Of a stretch of DNA of 64,000 bases, positions 52,665 through 60,716 are shown one piece after another (position 1 is the stretch's first letter; each line of letters begins with the position of its first letter). The stretch comes from Comamonas sp. Y33R10-2. Lineage in GTDB: Bacteria; Pseudomonadota; Gammaproteobacteria; Burkholderiales; Burkholderiaceae_C. The DNA is taken from the NCBI RefSeq assembly GCF_019355935.1, contig NZ_CP079925.1, forward strand, positions 620,001 to 684,000. Direction: 5' to 3'. A program made the translations under genes and the position numbers. Under the pieces are notes generated by a model that did not search any database, was not told the DNA's origin, and was given only the letters and a program-made list of their open reading frames with translations.

Positions 52665-52784
52665 AGTTTGCTATTGTGCAAAAAATTGCAACCCTATCAG
52701 GCTAGCCAGTTATTCAAACAGGAATTTTGCGTGTAAACCCCTATGAATGATGAAAATCACCGGGGTTTGCACTAATTAAGGTTC

Positions 52785-53831
52785 TTATTTGTCTGCTTCG
52801 GAGGTGAAAGCATCCGCGTAAAACTCTTCGGTAAGCAGGCCTCGTTCGCTGGTATAAGCGGCGCGGGCCGAATTCACCACGATGGGAGCACCGCAGGCGT
52901 AGACCTGATGGGCGGACAGGTCGGGGAAGTCAGCCATCACGGCCTGATGCACAAAGCCGGTGCGGCCCGTCCAGGCGTCTTCAGGCAGGGCGTCCGAGAC
53001 CACGGGGATGTAGGTGAGTTGCGGCATGGCGGCAGTTTGCTCGGCAATCCACGCAGCATCGTACATATCGGCAGGGCGGCGACCACCCCAGTACAGGGTG
53101 GTGGGGCGCTTGATGCCCTTGTGGCGCATCTGCTCGATCAAGGCCTTGATAGGGGCAAAGCCCGTGCCAGAGGCAAGCAAGATGATGGGCTTGTCCGAAT
53201 CTTCACGCAGGAAGAAGCTGCCGAACGGGCCTTCCACGCGCAGGATTTCTTTTTCCTTCATGGCGCCAAACACATGGTCGGTGAACTTGCCGCCTTCCAT
53301 GTGGCGGATATGCAGCTCAAGACCCGGAGTGGTTTCTTGCACATGCGGAGCGGTAGCCATGGAGTAAGCGCGGCGGGAGCCGTCGCGCAAAATGAATTCC
53401 ACATACTGGCCCGCGTGATACTGGAACTTCTCGCTGGCGGGCAGTTGCAGACGCACCTGCATCACGTCGTGCGATTTTTTCTCCAGCGCTGCCACGCGCA
53501 CGGGCATTTTCTTGATGGGGAAGGCGCTGGCATCGGTGACTTGGCGTGACTCGAGCACCACGTTGCTGTGCGGCGTGGCGCAGCAGGTCAGCACATAGCC
53601 GCTGGCTTCTTCATCGGCGCTGAGCGCTTTGTCTGAATGTGTGCCGTGGCTTACGTCGCCACTGATTTTTTTGCACTTGCAAGAGCCACAAGCACCATCC
53701 TTGCAGCCATAGGGCAGGCCTACGCCGGTGCGGATTGCAGCAGCCAAAATGGTTTCAGCGCCTTGAGTGGCAAAAGCGCGTCCGCTGGGCTGGACAGTAA
53801 TTTCAAACGAAGCGTTGGCAATCTCGGTCAT
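52785..53831 (-). CDS. Ferredoxin-NAD(P)H reductase (CDP-6-deoxy-delta-3,4-glucoseen reductase type)
   Basis: A 348-residue electron-transfer flavoprotein. The N-terminal plant-type 2Fe-2S domain has CKDGACGSCKCKK and a fourth Cys in LTCCATP. The FAD domain has RAYSMATAPH and the NAD domain has ILLASGTGFAPIKALIEQ and YWGGRRPADMY. This is the fusion commonly annotated as CDP-6-deoxy-delta-3,4-glucoseen reductase (AscD) in Burkholderiales, but no deoxysugar genes are here, so it more likely reduces an oxygenase or another partner. Physiological partner unknown. Confidence 0.88.
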   Translation of the reverse strand: MTEIANASFEITVQPSGRAFATQGAETILAAAIRTGVGLPYGCKDGACGSCKCKKISGDVSHGTHSDKALSADEEASGYVLTCCATPHSNVVLESRQVTDASAFPIKKMPVRVAALEKKSHDVMQVRLQLPASEKFQYHAGQYVEFILRDGSRRAYSMATAPHVQETTPGLELHIRHMEGGKFTDHVFGAMKEKEILRVEGPFGSFFLREDSDKPIILLASGTGFAPIKALIEQMRHKGIKRPTTLYWGGRRPADMYDAAWIAEQTAAMPQLTYIPVVSDALPEDAWTGRTGFVHQAVMADFPDLSAHQVYACGAPIVVNSARAAYTSERGLLTEEFYADAFTSEADK

Positions 53832-53907
53832 GACGATTTTCTAGGTATCCTTGAAGGCGTAACTGGCAGCCATTGCCCAGCGCGGCTGCAGCCGCAGCAG
53901 TGCGTGG

Positions 53908-54993
53908 ATGGCCCTCTATTTGATTACGCAGCAGGCCTCAATTTTGCCCTCAAACCAAAGCCCATTGGGTGCGCTGCCAGCGCGCTTTCGCCGTGAACGT
54001 GTGTTGATCGTCGGCTATGGCGATGTGGGACAGCGGGTAGCCAAGCGGCTTCCTCACTCCCTTAAGCTGCTGGCGCTCAGTCGCAATCCAGACCGGGTAA
54101 CCCAGCTGCGAGAACAGGGCGTGATGCCGTTGTGGGGCGATTTGGATGACTTGAGCAGCTTGCGACGCCTAGCAGGCATCGCTACGCGAGTACTGCATTT
54201 AGCCCCCCCGCCTGCGTTGACTGCTGCAGATGAGGGATGGTGGCTGGATGCTCGCACTACAGCGCTGATGCAGGCTCTGCGCTTGCGCAGCCTGCCGCGC
54301 AGCTTGGTCTATGCCTCCACTTCGGGTGTGTATGGCGATTGCAAGGGCGAATGGGTCAGTGAGAGCCGGCCGGTTGCACCCACCACAGCTCGGGCACAGC
54401 GCCGCGTGAATGCCGAGCGGGCGGTGCGTTTTGCAGGGCATTCAGGCCTGCGGGCCAGCATTTTGCGTATTCCGGGCATTTACGCGCCCAACCGTGAAGG
54501 CGGCACGCCGCGCGCCAGATTGCTGCGTGGAACGGCAGTTTTGCAGGCGGCCGATGATGTCTACACCAACCATATCCATGCCGATGATTTGGCGCGCGCC
54601 AGCCTGCGGGCGTTGTGGCGCGGTCAGCCCCAGCGAATCTATAACGTCTGTGACGATACGCAGCTGAAGATGGGTGATTACTTTGATTTAGCGGCTGATC
54701 TGTTTGGCCTTACCAAGCCGCCGCGCATTTCGCGTGAGCTGGCACAGGCCGAGCTTCCAGCCAGCTTGATGAGCTTTATGAGCGAGTCACGGAGGCTGTC
54801 GAATCAGCGACTCAAGCAGGAGTTAAAGCTCAAGCTGCGTTATCCCACAGTGACCGAGGGCCTGCAAAGCTATGCTGTGCAAAGCGCACAATCCTTAAAA
54901 ATTGGCGCGACCCAAACAAGGGCTGCAAGCAAGCGCCGCCGTCACCGAGGGGGAGGCGTAAAGCGCCTCAAGGGGAATCAAGGGATGGGGTGA
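53908..54993 (+). CDS. NAD-dependent epimerase / SDR-family protein (YeeZ-like)
   Basis: A 361-residue extended short-chain dehydrogenase. The nucleotide-binding motif is VLIVGYGDVGQRVAKRL at ~33-49; YASTSGVYGDCKGEWVSE provides the Ser and Tyr of the SDR site, and Arg occurs in place of the usual Lys after a few residues. RIPGIYAPNREGG and VYTNHIHADDLARA are epimerase-like. The basic C-terminal tail (SKRRRHRGGGVKR) is unusual and not part of the fold. The first ~30 residues may be non-native; later starts are possible. It overlaps the DUF4124 gene by 16 bp, tail to tail. Confidence 0.85.
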   Translation: MALYLITQQASILPSNQSPLGALPARFRRERVLIVGYGDVGQRVAKRLPHSLKLLALSRNPDRVTQLREQGVMPLWGDLDDLSSLRRLAGIATRVLHLAPPPALTAADEGWWLDARTTALMQALRLRSLPRSLVYASTSGVYGDCKGEWVSESRPVAPTTARAQRRVNAERAVRFAGHSGLRASILRIPGIYAPNREGGTPRARLLRGTAVLQAADDVYTNHIHADDLARASLRALWRGQPQRIYNVCDDTQLKMGDYFDLAADLFGLTKPPRISRELAQAELPASLMSFMSESRRLSNQRLKQELKLKLRYPTVTEGLQSYAVQSAQSLKIGATQTRAASKRRRHRGGGVKRLKGNQGMG

Positions 54994-55685
54994 ACGCCGC
55001 CACGACTGTCATAGCAGCGAAACACATTGCAGTTGGTGATCTGCGCCGGCGGCTGAGCAGGCATGGGCCGTGCAGGCGGATAGTAGCCCTGGGATGGATG
55101 GCGGTAGCCCCACTGCGGGCGGTTGATGGTGTTGGGTTGCAAGGCGCGGCTTTGCTGAAGCTGCTGGTACCCTGCTGCACCCAAACAGCTCATTTCCATC
55201 TGCGCCTGTGCCGCTTGGCTGCGCTGTGACCATGTGGATTGATCAGGGTTGGACTCCGCCAATATGGCGTTGTGCCGGGCGCGAGCTTGGCGACAAGCCG
55301 GAGAGCTTTCTAAATTGGTGTTGGCGCGGGCCTGTGCTTTGTCAGCGGCTTCGCGCTCTTTGCGCTCTTGCTCTTCACGCTGGCGACGCTGTGCGTCATC
55401 GCGTGCTATTTGAGACTTGCTGCGCTCTAGTGCTTTGCTGGCATTGGCGCGATCAAATGCAATTTCTTCGGCGCTTTGCGCGGCCTGAATCTGCGTACTG
55501 GATTCATTACCAACGCAGCGGCCATTGGTGTAAGTGACTTCGCCTGTTTTTGCATCGGTACAGCGAACGATTTGGGCATGTGCAGCATTGCCAAACATCA
55601 ACACAGCAAGAAGGAAAGGCAGGTCACGGCACAGTTTCACCATCACAGGTGCTTGGGTTAAAGCGGTGTGAGTTGTCTCTGCCAT
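54978..55685 (-). CDS. DUF4124-domain exported protein
   Basis: A 235-residue exported protein. The signal peptide has a long N-region (about 20 residues) before the hydrophobic core LPFLLAVLMFGNAAHA. The DUF4124 domain follows (IVRCTDAKTGEVTYTNGRC), then a charged coiled-coil-like stretch (~80-115, Arg/Glu/Gln), a second Cys pair (PACRQARARHNAILAESN, MSCLGAAG) and a Pro-rich tail with a last Cys pair. AAGGGAGA precedes the ATG at 55685, which favours this start. Function unknown; these proteins are periplasmic. Confidence 0.85.
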   Translation of the reverse strand: MAETTHTALTQAPVMVKLCRDLPFLLAVLMFGNAAHAQIVRCTDAKTGEVTYTNGRCVGNESSTQIQAAQSAEEIAFDRANASKALERSKSQIARDDAQRRQREEQERKEREAADKAQARANTNLESSPACRQARARHNAILAESNPDQSTWSQRSQAAQAQMEMSCLGAAGYQQLQQSRALQPNTINRPQWGYRHPSQGYYPPARPMPAQPPAQITNCNVFRCYDSRGGVHPIP

Positions 55686-55776
55686 AGTTGTCTCCCTTAT
55701 TCGCCATAGTGCAGTTGCGAATTATGAAGCGGAGCTGGAAAAAAGATAAGCCTTCCAGCGCCCGCCGGGGGCGTTA

Positions 55777-56421
55777 TCAACTGCCGCGTTCAAAGACTCG
55801 TGGCTGAATGGTTGGTGGCCGTTGATCGCGGTCACGCTCACGGTCATTTTGTCTTTGGCGCTGATTTTGTTCTTGTTGGCGCTGGCGTTCTACCTGCTGA
55901 CGCTCTCGCTCGCGTTGCTGCGCTTGCTGATCGCGGTCGCGCTGCTGCATTTGTTGCTGGCGATCACGATCTTGTTGTTGGCGCTCTCGTTCCCGGTTGG
56001 CCTGATCTTGGTCGCGACGATTTTGGTCGCGCTGGCGATCCCATTCACGTCGCTGCTGATCTTGCTGGCGATCACGCTCGCGCATCTGCATTTGCTGGTT
56101 GCGTTCACGCTCTTGCTGACGTTGCCACTGCTCGCGCTCTTGCTGGCGCTGCCATTGTTGGCGGTCTTGCTCACGCATGCGTTGAAGGCGTTCACGCTCG
56201 CGCCAGTCATCGCGGTTGTTCCCGTAAGCGGGGTATGCGGGGTAGGCAGGTTGAACTCCATAAACCGGGGCTGAGCCATAGCCGCCACCGCTATAAACGC
56301 CGCCTGAGCTGCTGTAGTAGCTTTCTTCCATGGTGACGCAGGCGGTGCACGCCAACGCCAAAGCGCCCATCCCGACCCAACGGGCCGAAGTGGTGAAAAA
56401 TGTGTGCAGTGCCTGATTCAT
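55777..56421 (-). CDS. Lipoprotein with an extremely Arg/Gln/Glu-rich repetitive tail
   Basis: A 214-residue probable lipoprotein. The signal ends at LACTAC (Cys25 or Cys28 as lipid site). A Tyr/Gly/Ser/Pro-rich segment (~33-68) follows, and from ~70 to the end the sequence consists of Arg, Gln, Glu and Asp in short irregular repeats (QQWQRQQERE, RDRQQDQQRR). It should be a long charged helix or be disordered. I do not recognise a named domain. AAGGTCG precedes the ATG. It is 91 bp from the DUF4124 gene on the same strand, and both are exported and charged, so they may be related in function. Confidence 0.7.
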   Translation of the reverse strand: MNQALHTFFTTSARWVGMGALALACTACVTMEESYYSSSGGVYSGGGYGSAPVYGVQPAYPAYPAYGNNRDDWRERERLQRMREQDRQQWQRQQEREQWQRQQERERNQQMQMRERDRQQDQQRREWDRQRDQNRRDQDQANRERERQQQDRDRQQQMQQRDRDQQAQQRERERQQVERQRQQEQNQRQRQNDRERDRDQRPPTIQPRVFERGS

Positions 56422-56682
56422 GGAGCGACCTTGGGTTCAGGTGGGGCCTGTTGTGCAGGCTGTCAGTGAATAGACTTTTAACGCGGATGCTGGGCAGGCG
56501 GTTGACTTGGCTTATAAGACAGCTCTTTTTTTAATAGCTTAACGTTCTTTATTTGTATAAGGAAACTCTGTTTTTTTGCGAATTCTTTCTTTGCGCAAAG
56601 AGCGAGCTTTTTGATAAAAGCAGTGTCAAAGCGTCGCTAGAATGACTTTTGTCTTGCAGTGAAAGCATTCACTGCTAAGCAG

Positions 56683-56845
56683 CGTTCTCAGGGCGGGGTG
56701 CAATTCCCCACCGGCGGTATGTGCAGCCAGCTTTTTGTCTGGACTGCATCAGCCCGCGAGCGCCTGGGGTCTCGTCAGAGCCCTCAGGGTCAGCAGATCT
56801 GGTGAGACTCCAGAGCCGACGGTCATAGTCCGGATGAAAGAGATC
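56683..56845 (+). ncRNA. FMN riboswitch (RFN element)
   Basis: All conserved parts of the RFN element are readable in order: TCTCAGGGCGGGGTGCAATTCC with CCCACCGGCGGTA, a species-specific arm, AGCCCGCGAGCGCC, the GGTCAGCAGATCTGGTGAGA junction, TCCAGAGCCGACGGTCATAGTC and CGGATGAAAGAG. It binds flavin mononucleotide and should repress the downstream ribH when FMN is plentiful. The 90 nt between it and the ribH ATG contain the expression platform; no strong T-run terminator is visible, so translational control is more likely. Confidence 0.96.
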
Positions 56846-56936
56846 GCGCAGCATGCTCCTGTGGCGCAGCCTTGGCTGCGGCAGTGGTGTGTCTCTGCGC
56901 ACGCCCTGATTCATTGGAAATTTTGGAAATATCACC

Positions 56937-57491
56937 ATGAATCAGACTCCCAGCACGATGAACTTTGAAACTCACGCCACTAGCGCCGTCACTGCAAGTT
57001 CTACGCCTTGGAAGGTAACTGCGAGCCGCAGCCGCATTGCCATCATCAGCGCTAGCTGGCACACCGAAGTGGTGTACCAAGCCCGCGATGCCGCGCAGGC
57101 TGAACTGCAGGGCCAAGGCGTGCAGTCCGGCAGCATCCAGCACTTCAGCGTGCCCGGTGCTTTTGAGATCCCTCTCATGGCCAAGAAGCTGGCGCAAAGC
57201 GGTCGCTTTGATGCGGTGATTGCGTGCGCACTCATCGTCAACGGCGGCATTTACCGCCATGAATTTGTGACCACGGCTGTGATTGATGGCTTGATGCGTG
57301 TGCAGCTAGAGTCCGAAGTGCCCGTGTTCTCCGCCGTGCTGACGCCGCGCGATTTTCACGAGCATGGCGATCATGTGGAGTTCTTCCGCCAGCACTTTGT
57401 GAAGAAGGGTGCAGAGGTTGCTCATGCCTGTTTGAACACGCTGGATCAGCACGCAAAAATGGATGCACTATTTCAGGCCAAAGCCGCCTGA
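56937..57491 (+). CDS. ribH: 6,7-dimethyl-8-ribityllumazine synthase, type 2 (RibH2-like)
   Basis: Condenses 5-amino-6-ribitylamino-uracil with dihydroxybutanone phosphate, the penultimate step of riboflavin synthesis. The sequence matches the decameric RibH2 class of Brucella and rhizobia rather than the icosahedral RibH1: ISASWHTEVVYQARDAA, VPGAFEIPLMAKKLA, VNGGIYRHEFVTTAVIDGLM and VPVFSAVLTPRDFHEHGD. The 184 residues include an N-terminal extension of ~30. It stands alone behind an FMN riboswitch, so it is FMN-controlled. A second, RibH1-type gene in a main rib operon is probable elsewhere (inference). Confidence 0.92.
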   Translation: MNQTPSTMNFETHATSAVTASSTPWKVTASRSRIAIISASWHTEVVYQARDAAQAELQGQGVQSGSIQHFSVPGAFEIPLMAKKLAQSGRFDAVIACALIVNGGIYRHEFVTTAVIDGLMRVQLESEVPVFSAVLTPRDFHEHGDHVEFFRQHFVKKGAEVAHACLNTLDQHAKMDALFQAKAA

Positions 57492-57720
57492 TTTGCACCG
57501 CTAAAGTGCAAGCCGTGCCCTGAGCTGGGGCATGGCTTTTACGAGGGGGAATGAAGAAATAGTGCATAAATTTGCAGCACAAATTTCGCGTTTTGCCGAC
57601 CCCTAAAAACACTACTGTTGCGTGCGTGTTGCACTCCTTGATTGAATGTGATTGCGTGATTGCCAACTACTGCTGGCGAGGCATAAGGTAGTGCCTTGTC
57701 TCAACCGAGTGGAGTGCGCA

Positions 57721-58857
57721 ATGAAGAAGTTTGGTAAGTTGTGTATCGCAGCCGCAGTAGCTGCTATGGCAGGCGGCGTTATGGCCCAAGAGCAGGTCAT
57801 CAAGATCGGCCACATCGGTCCTATCTCTGGCCCACAAGCACACTTCGGTAAGGACGATGAAAATGGCGTGCGCATGGCCATTGAAGATCTGAACGCCAAG
57901 GGCATGGAAATTGGCGGCAAAAAAGTCAAATTTGTGCTGGTGGCTGAAGACGACGTGGCCGACCCCAAGCAGGGCACCGCCGCATCGCAAAAGCTGTGCG
58001 ATGACAAAGTCGCTGGCGCTGTGGCGTTTGTGAACTCTGGTGTGGCGATTCCTTCGTCCAAGGTGTTCAATGACTGCGGTATACCCATGATTACCGGCGC
58101 GGCCACCAACCCTGATTTGACCAAGCCAGGCTGGAACACCACTTACCGCGTGATTGCCAACGACAACTCGCTGGGCGCTGCGCTGGCCACTTATGCCGCC
58201 AAAGATCTCAAACTGAAGAACATCGCTGTTATCGACGATCGCACAGCCTACGGCCAAGGTCTGGCCAACGTGTTCAAAAAGGATGCCGAAAAGCAAGGCG
58301 TCAAGATCATCGCCACGGAGTTCACCAACGACAAGGCCACGGACTTCATGGCCATCCTGACCTCCATCAAGGCCAAGAAGCCTGATGGCATCTTCTATGG
58401 CGGTATGTACGGCCAAGCCGGTCCCATGCTGCGCCAGATGGCTCAGTTGGGCATGAACGACGTCAAGCTGTTTGGCGGCGACGGTATCTGCGTGACTGAG
58501 CTGGCCAAGGTGGCCGCAGGCGCCAAGCCGCTCGATAACGTGGTTTGTGCGGACGGCGGTGCATCGCTGGCTAAGATGCCCGGCGGCACGGAGTGGAAAA
58601 AGCGTTACGACGCTAAGTACCCCGGTCAGTTCCAGGTTTACAGCCCGTACTTCTATGACGGCACCATGCTGCTGGCTGACGCTATGAAGCGAGCTAACTC
58701 TTGGGATCCAAAGATCTACATTCCCTTCCTGCAGAAGTCCGACTTCTCAGGTGTGACCTCCAAGATCGCATTCGAAAAGAACGGCGAAATGAAGAACCCC
58801 AGCTACACCTTGAGCCGTTACATTGCTGGCGTGAAGACGCCTATCGATTTGAAGTAA
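57721..58857 (+). CDS. Branched-chain amino acid ABC transporter substrate-binding protein (LivK type)
   Basis: A periplasmic receptor of the Leu/Ile/Val-binding family (periplasmic binding fold I). The signal peptide ends at VMAQ; mature segments are IGHIGPISGPQAHFGKDDENGVRMAIEDLNAKG, VADPKQGTAASQKLCDDKV, FVNSGVAIPSSKVF and YFYDGTMLLADAMKRANSWDP. The length of 378 is normal. The start at 57721 is clear from the signal peptide; upstream frame is non-homologous. No LivH/M/G/F genes adjoin it, so it works with a permease encoded elsewhere. A strong terminator follows. Confidence 0.92.
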   Translation: MKKFGKLCIAAAVAAMAGGVMAQEQVIKIGHIGPISGPQAHFGKDDENGVRMAIEDLNAKGMEIGGKKVKFVLVAEDDVADPKQGTAASQKLCDDKVAGAVAFVNSGVAIPSSKVFNDCGIPMITGAATNPDLTKPGWNTTYRVIANDNSLGAALATYAAKDLKLKNIAVIDDRTAYGQGLANVFKKDAEKQGVKIIATEFTNDKATDFMAILTSIKAKKPDGIFYGGMYGQAGPMLRQMAQLGMNDVKLFGGDGICVTELAKVAAGAKPLDNVVCADGGASLAKMPGGTEWKKRYDAKYPGQFQVYSPYFYDGTMLLADAMKRANSWDPKIYIPFLQKSDFSGVTSKIAFEKNGEMKNPSYTLSRYIAGVKTPIDLK

Positions 58858-58912
58858 TTTGATCGCTTGAGTGCTTCCGGACTTGCCCCTTGAGAGGTGG
58901 GCCCGGAATTCC

Positions 58913-58949
58913 AAAGCCTGCTGGTGCAATTGCACTGGCAGGCTTTTTT
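58913..58949 (+). terminator. Terminator after the LivK-type gene
   Basis: AAAGCCTGC / GCAGGCTTT with the inner palindrome GTGCAATTGCAC forming a continued stem; TTTTTTG follows. Confidence 0.9.
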
Positions 58950-58959
58950 GTTGAGCTGA

Positions 58960-59007
58960 AAATAGCCGCATGTGCTTGTTTGATTAAGACAAGCTGCTAT
59001 TGAATTT
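58960..59007. repeat. Dispersed palindromic repeat (ATAGC...CTTGT / ACAAG...GCTAT)
   Basis: ATAGC (58962) and GCTAT (58996) enclose CTTGT and ACAAG arms with a 9-nt loop. Same family type as the repeat at 14905-14952. Confidence 0.6.
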
Positions 59008-59147
59008 ATAGTTTTCAGCAGTGCTTGTTAGCCAACCCGGCCTAACCCCGGTCGTTGCTGGAGAAAGATAGGCCGCTCAGCGAGCAGTCTGGATGCGCGC
59101 GCACAATCAGGCGTTTTCGGCGCGCTGCGCTGGCACGTTTATTTGGT

Positions 59148-60389
59148 ATGGCAGGCCCTTTGACTGATATTTCGACTGATACTTCGGCCCCTCATTCGGC
59201 AACGAGCCGAACCCCGACTCAAGCCTGGCTCAGCGTCATTGCGCTGGCGCTGGGCGCTTTTGTTTTCAACACCAGCGAGTTTGCGCCCGTGGGCCTGCTC
59301 AGCAGTATTGGCGCTAGTTTTGATTTGCGCGCAGAGCAGGTCGGCTTGATGCTCACCATCTACGCTTGGGTGGTGGCGCTGGCATCGCTGCCTTTTATGT
59401 TGCTCACGCGCAAGGTGGAGCGGCGCAAGCTGCTGATGGGTGTGTTTGCGGTGTTTGTTCTCAGCCACCTGCTCTCGGGTGTGGCGTGGAGCTATGCCTC
59501 GCTAGTCATTAGCCGCATCGGTATTGCGCTGTCGCATGCCGTGTTTTGGGCGGTCACAGCATCGCTGGCAGTGCGCGTTGCGCCGCCGGGCCGTAAGGCC
59601 ATGGCGCTGAGCTTGCTGGCTACGGGTACATCAATGGCCATGGTGCTGGGCATTCCGCTAGGCCGCATCGTGGGGGAGTGGCTGGGCTGGCGCATGACGT
59701 TTTTGGCCATTGGCGCGGTGGCTGCTGTCGTGATGATTGTGTTGGGCAAGCTGCTGCCGCTGCTGCCCAGTGAGAATGCGGGCTCTTTATCGAGCGTGCC
59801 CATGCTGCTGAAACGCCCGGCGCTGTTGGGTATTTATGTGCTGCTGGTGCTGGTGATTACCGGGCAATTTACGGTGTATAGCTACATCGAGCCGTTTGTG
59901 CAGAATGTGGCAGGCCACGCCGGTAATGTGACCACGGCGGTGCTGCTGCTGTATGGCGGCATGGGCATTGTGGGCAGCGTGTTGTTTGGCTGGCTGGGTA
60001 TGCGCTTTCCGCGTGGATTTTTGCTGACCGCCATTGCTGTGCTGGCGCTGAGCGTGCTGCTGCTGGCAACGAGCAGTGCGCACGAGTGGAGCTTGTATTT
60101 GCAAAGCGCTATTTGGGGCATTGCCATGATTTGCTTTGCTCTGTCCATGCAATCCAAGGTGCTTAATTTGGCACCTGATGCCACGGATGTCGCCATGGCC
60201 ATGTTCTCTGGCATTTTCAATATTGGCATTGGCGGCGGTGCTTTGCTTGGCAGCATTGTGAGTCAGCAGTGGGGCATGGGGCAGATTGGTGCGGTTGGTG
60301 GCTTGCTGATTGGAGTCGGTGCAGTGCTGTGGCTGTGGATGATGGTGACGCTAGCTGCGAACTTTCAATTAAAAATTAGGGTCTGTTGA
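59148..60389 (+). CDS. MFS transporter, sugar-efflux type (SotB-like)
   Basis: An inner-membrane exporter with 12 helices, 413 residues from the ATG at 59148. The family segments are [20 protein letters not shown] in helix 1, [12 protein letters not shown] in the motif-A position, [18 protein letters not shown] in helix 5, and [19 protein letters not shown] near the end. SotB and YdeA export arabinose/IPTG-like sugars; the substrate here is not known. The last three residues (Arg-Val-Cys) and the stop codon are provided by the left end of the repeat element at 60379-60642. Confidence 0.88.
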   Translation: MAGPLTDISTDTSAPHSATSRTPTQAWLSVIALALGAFVFNTSEFAPVGLLSSIGASFDLRAEQVGLMLTIYAWVVALASLPFMLLTRKVERRKLLMGVFAVFVLSHLLSGVAWSYASLVISRIGIALSHAVFWAVTASLAVRVAPPGRKAMALSLLATGTSMAMVLGIPLGRIVGEWLGWRMTFLAIGAVAAVVMIVLGKLLPLLPSENAGSLSSVPMLLKRPALLGIYVLLVLVITGQFTVYSYIEPFVQNVAGHAGNVTTAVLLLYGGMGIVGSVLFGWLGMRFPRGFLLTAIAVLALSVLLLATSSAHEWSLYLQSAIWGIAMICFALSMQSKVLNLAPDATDVAMAMFSGIFNIGIGGGALLGSIVSQQWGMGQIGAVGGLLIGVGAVLWLWMMVTLAANFQLKIRVC

Positions 60390-60642
60390 GATTTGCTCGG
60401 AGTTGCGAAGGAGGCAGGCCGGCTGCCAATCTAGGCGTACGACGCAGTGCGGGTGCTATCCCGCACAAGGAGTGCAACGACGAGTGGCGGCTGGCCTGCC
60501 TCCTTCCCTTCGGGTTGCGACGGCAAGGGGCTGTCTGCGGCGTTGCCCACCTTTGCAAGGCATGAGCCTTGCTGCAGGCGTGCGCCTTGCATCCAATCCC
60601 TTGTCGCCGCAACGCGATCTTCGATCAATTCTCAATAGACCC
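60379..60642. mobile_element. 264-bp structured repeat with terminal inverted repeats (MITE-like)
   Basis: The ends GGGTCTGTTGAGA and TCTCAATAGACCC are inverted copies (12 of 13; 20 of 24 when extended). Inside are several further inverted pairs: GAAGGAGGCAGGCC / GGCCTGCCTCCTTC, GTGCGGG / CCCGCAC, GCAAGGC / GCCTTGC. There is no coding pattern of a transposase. No clear target-site duplication is visible. The left end overlaps the MFS stop codon, and the right end stops one base before the palindrome at 60644. A shorter relative is at 19172-19292. I infer a non-autonomous element; the source transposase is not in the window. Confidence 0.65.
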
Positions 60643-60643
60643 A

Positions 60644-60661
60644 AGTTTTGTATACAAAACT
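60644..60661. promoter_or_regulatory. 18-bp perfect palindrome upstream of the porin: candidate GntR/FCD operator
   Basis: AGTTTTGTATACAAAACT contains the same TTGTATACAA core as the site at 35537-35546. It lies 56 bp before the porin start codon, a position suited to repression. The regulator could be the ureide-cluster GntR or a FCD regulator of the CoA-transferase/Bug cluster continuing beyond the right edge. Confidence 0.65.
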
Positions 60662-60716
60662 GGCCTAACTTTTGCTTGGGTTGTTTGTCTTAAATTTTTT
60701 AGAGAGGGAACAATCC

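Noticed and set aside
55822..56274. A 150-residue, very Leu-rich plus-strand frame that resembles a membrane protein
   Set aside because: It is the antisense of the Arg/Gln-rich lipoprotein tail: CAG and CGN codons read backwards give CTG and NCG, that is Leu and Ala. The minus-strand gene has a signal peptide and ribosome site, the plus-strand frame has neither.
55890..56330. Repetitive stretch as a possible CRISPR array or tandem repeat locus
   Set aside because: The repetition is irregular codon-level repetition in a coding sequence; there are no equal repeats with unique spacers.
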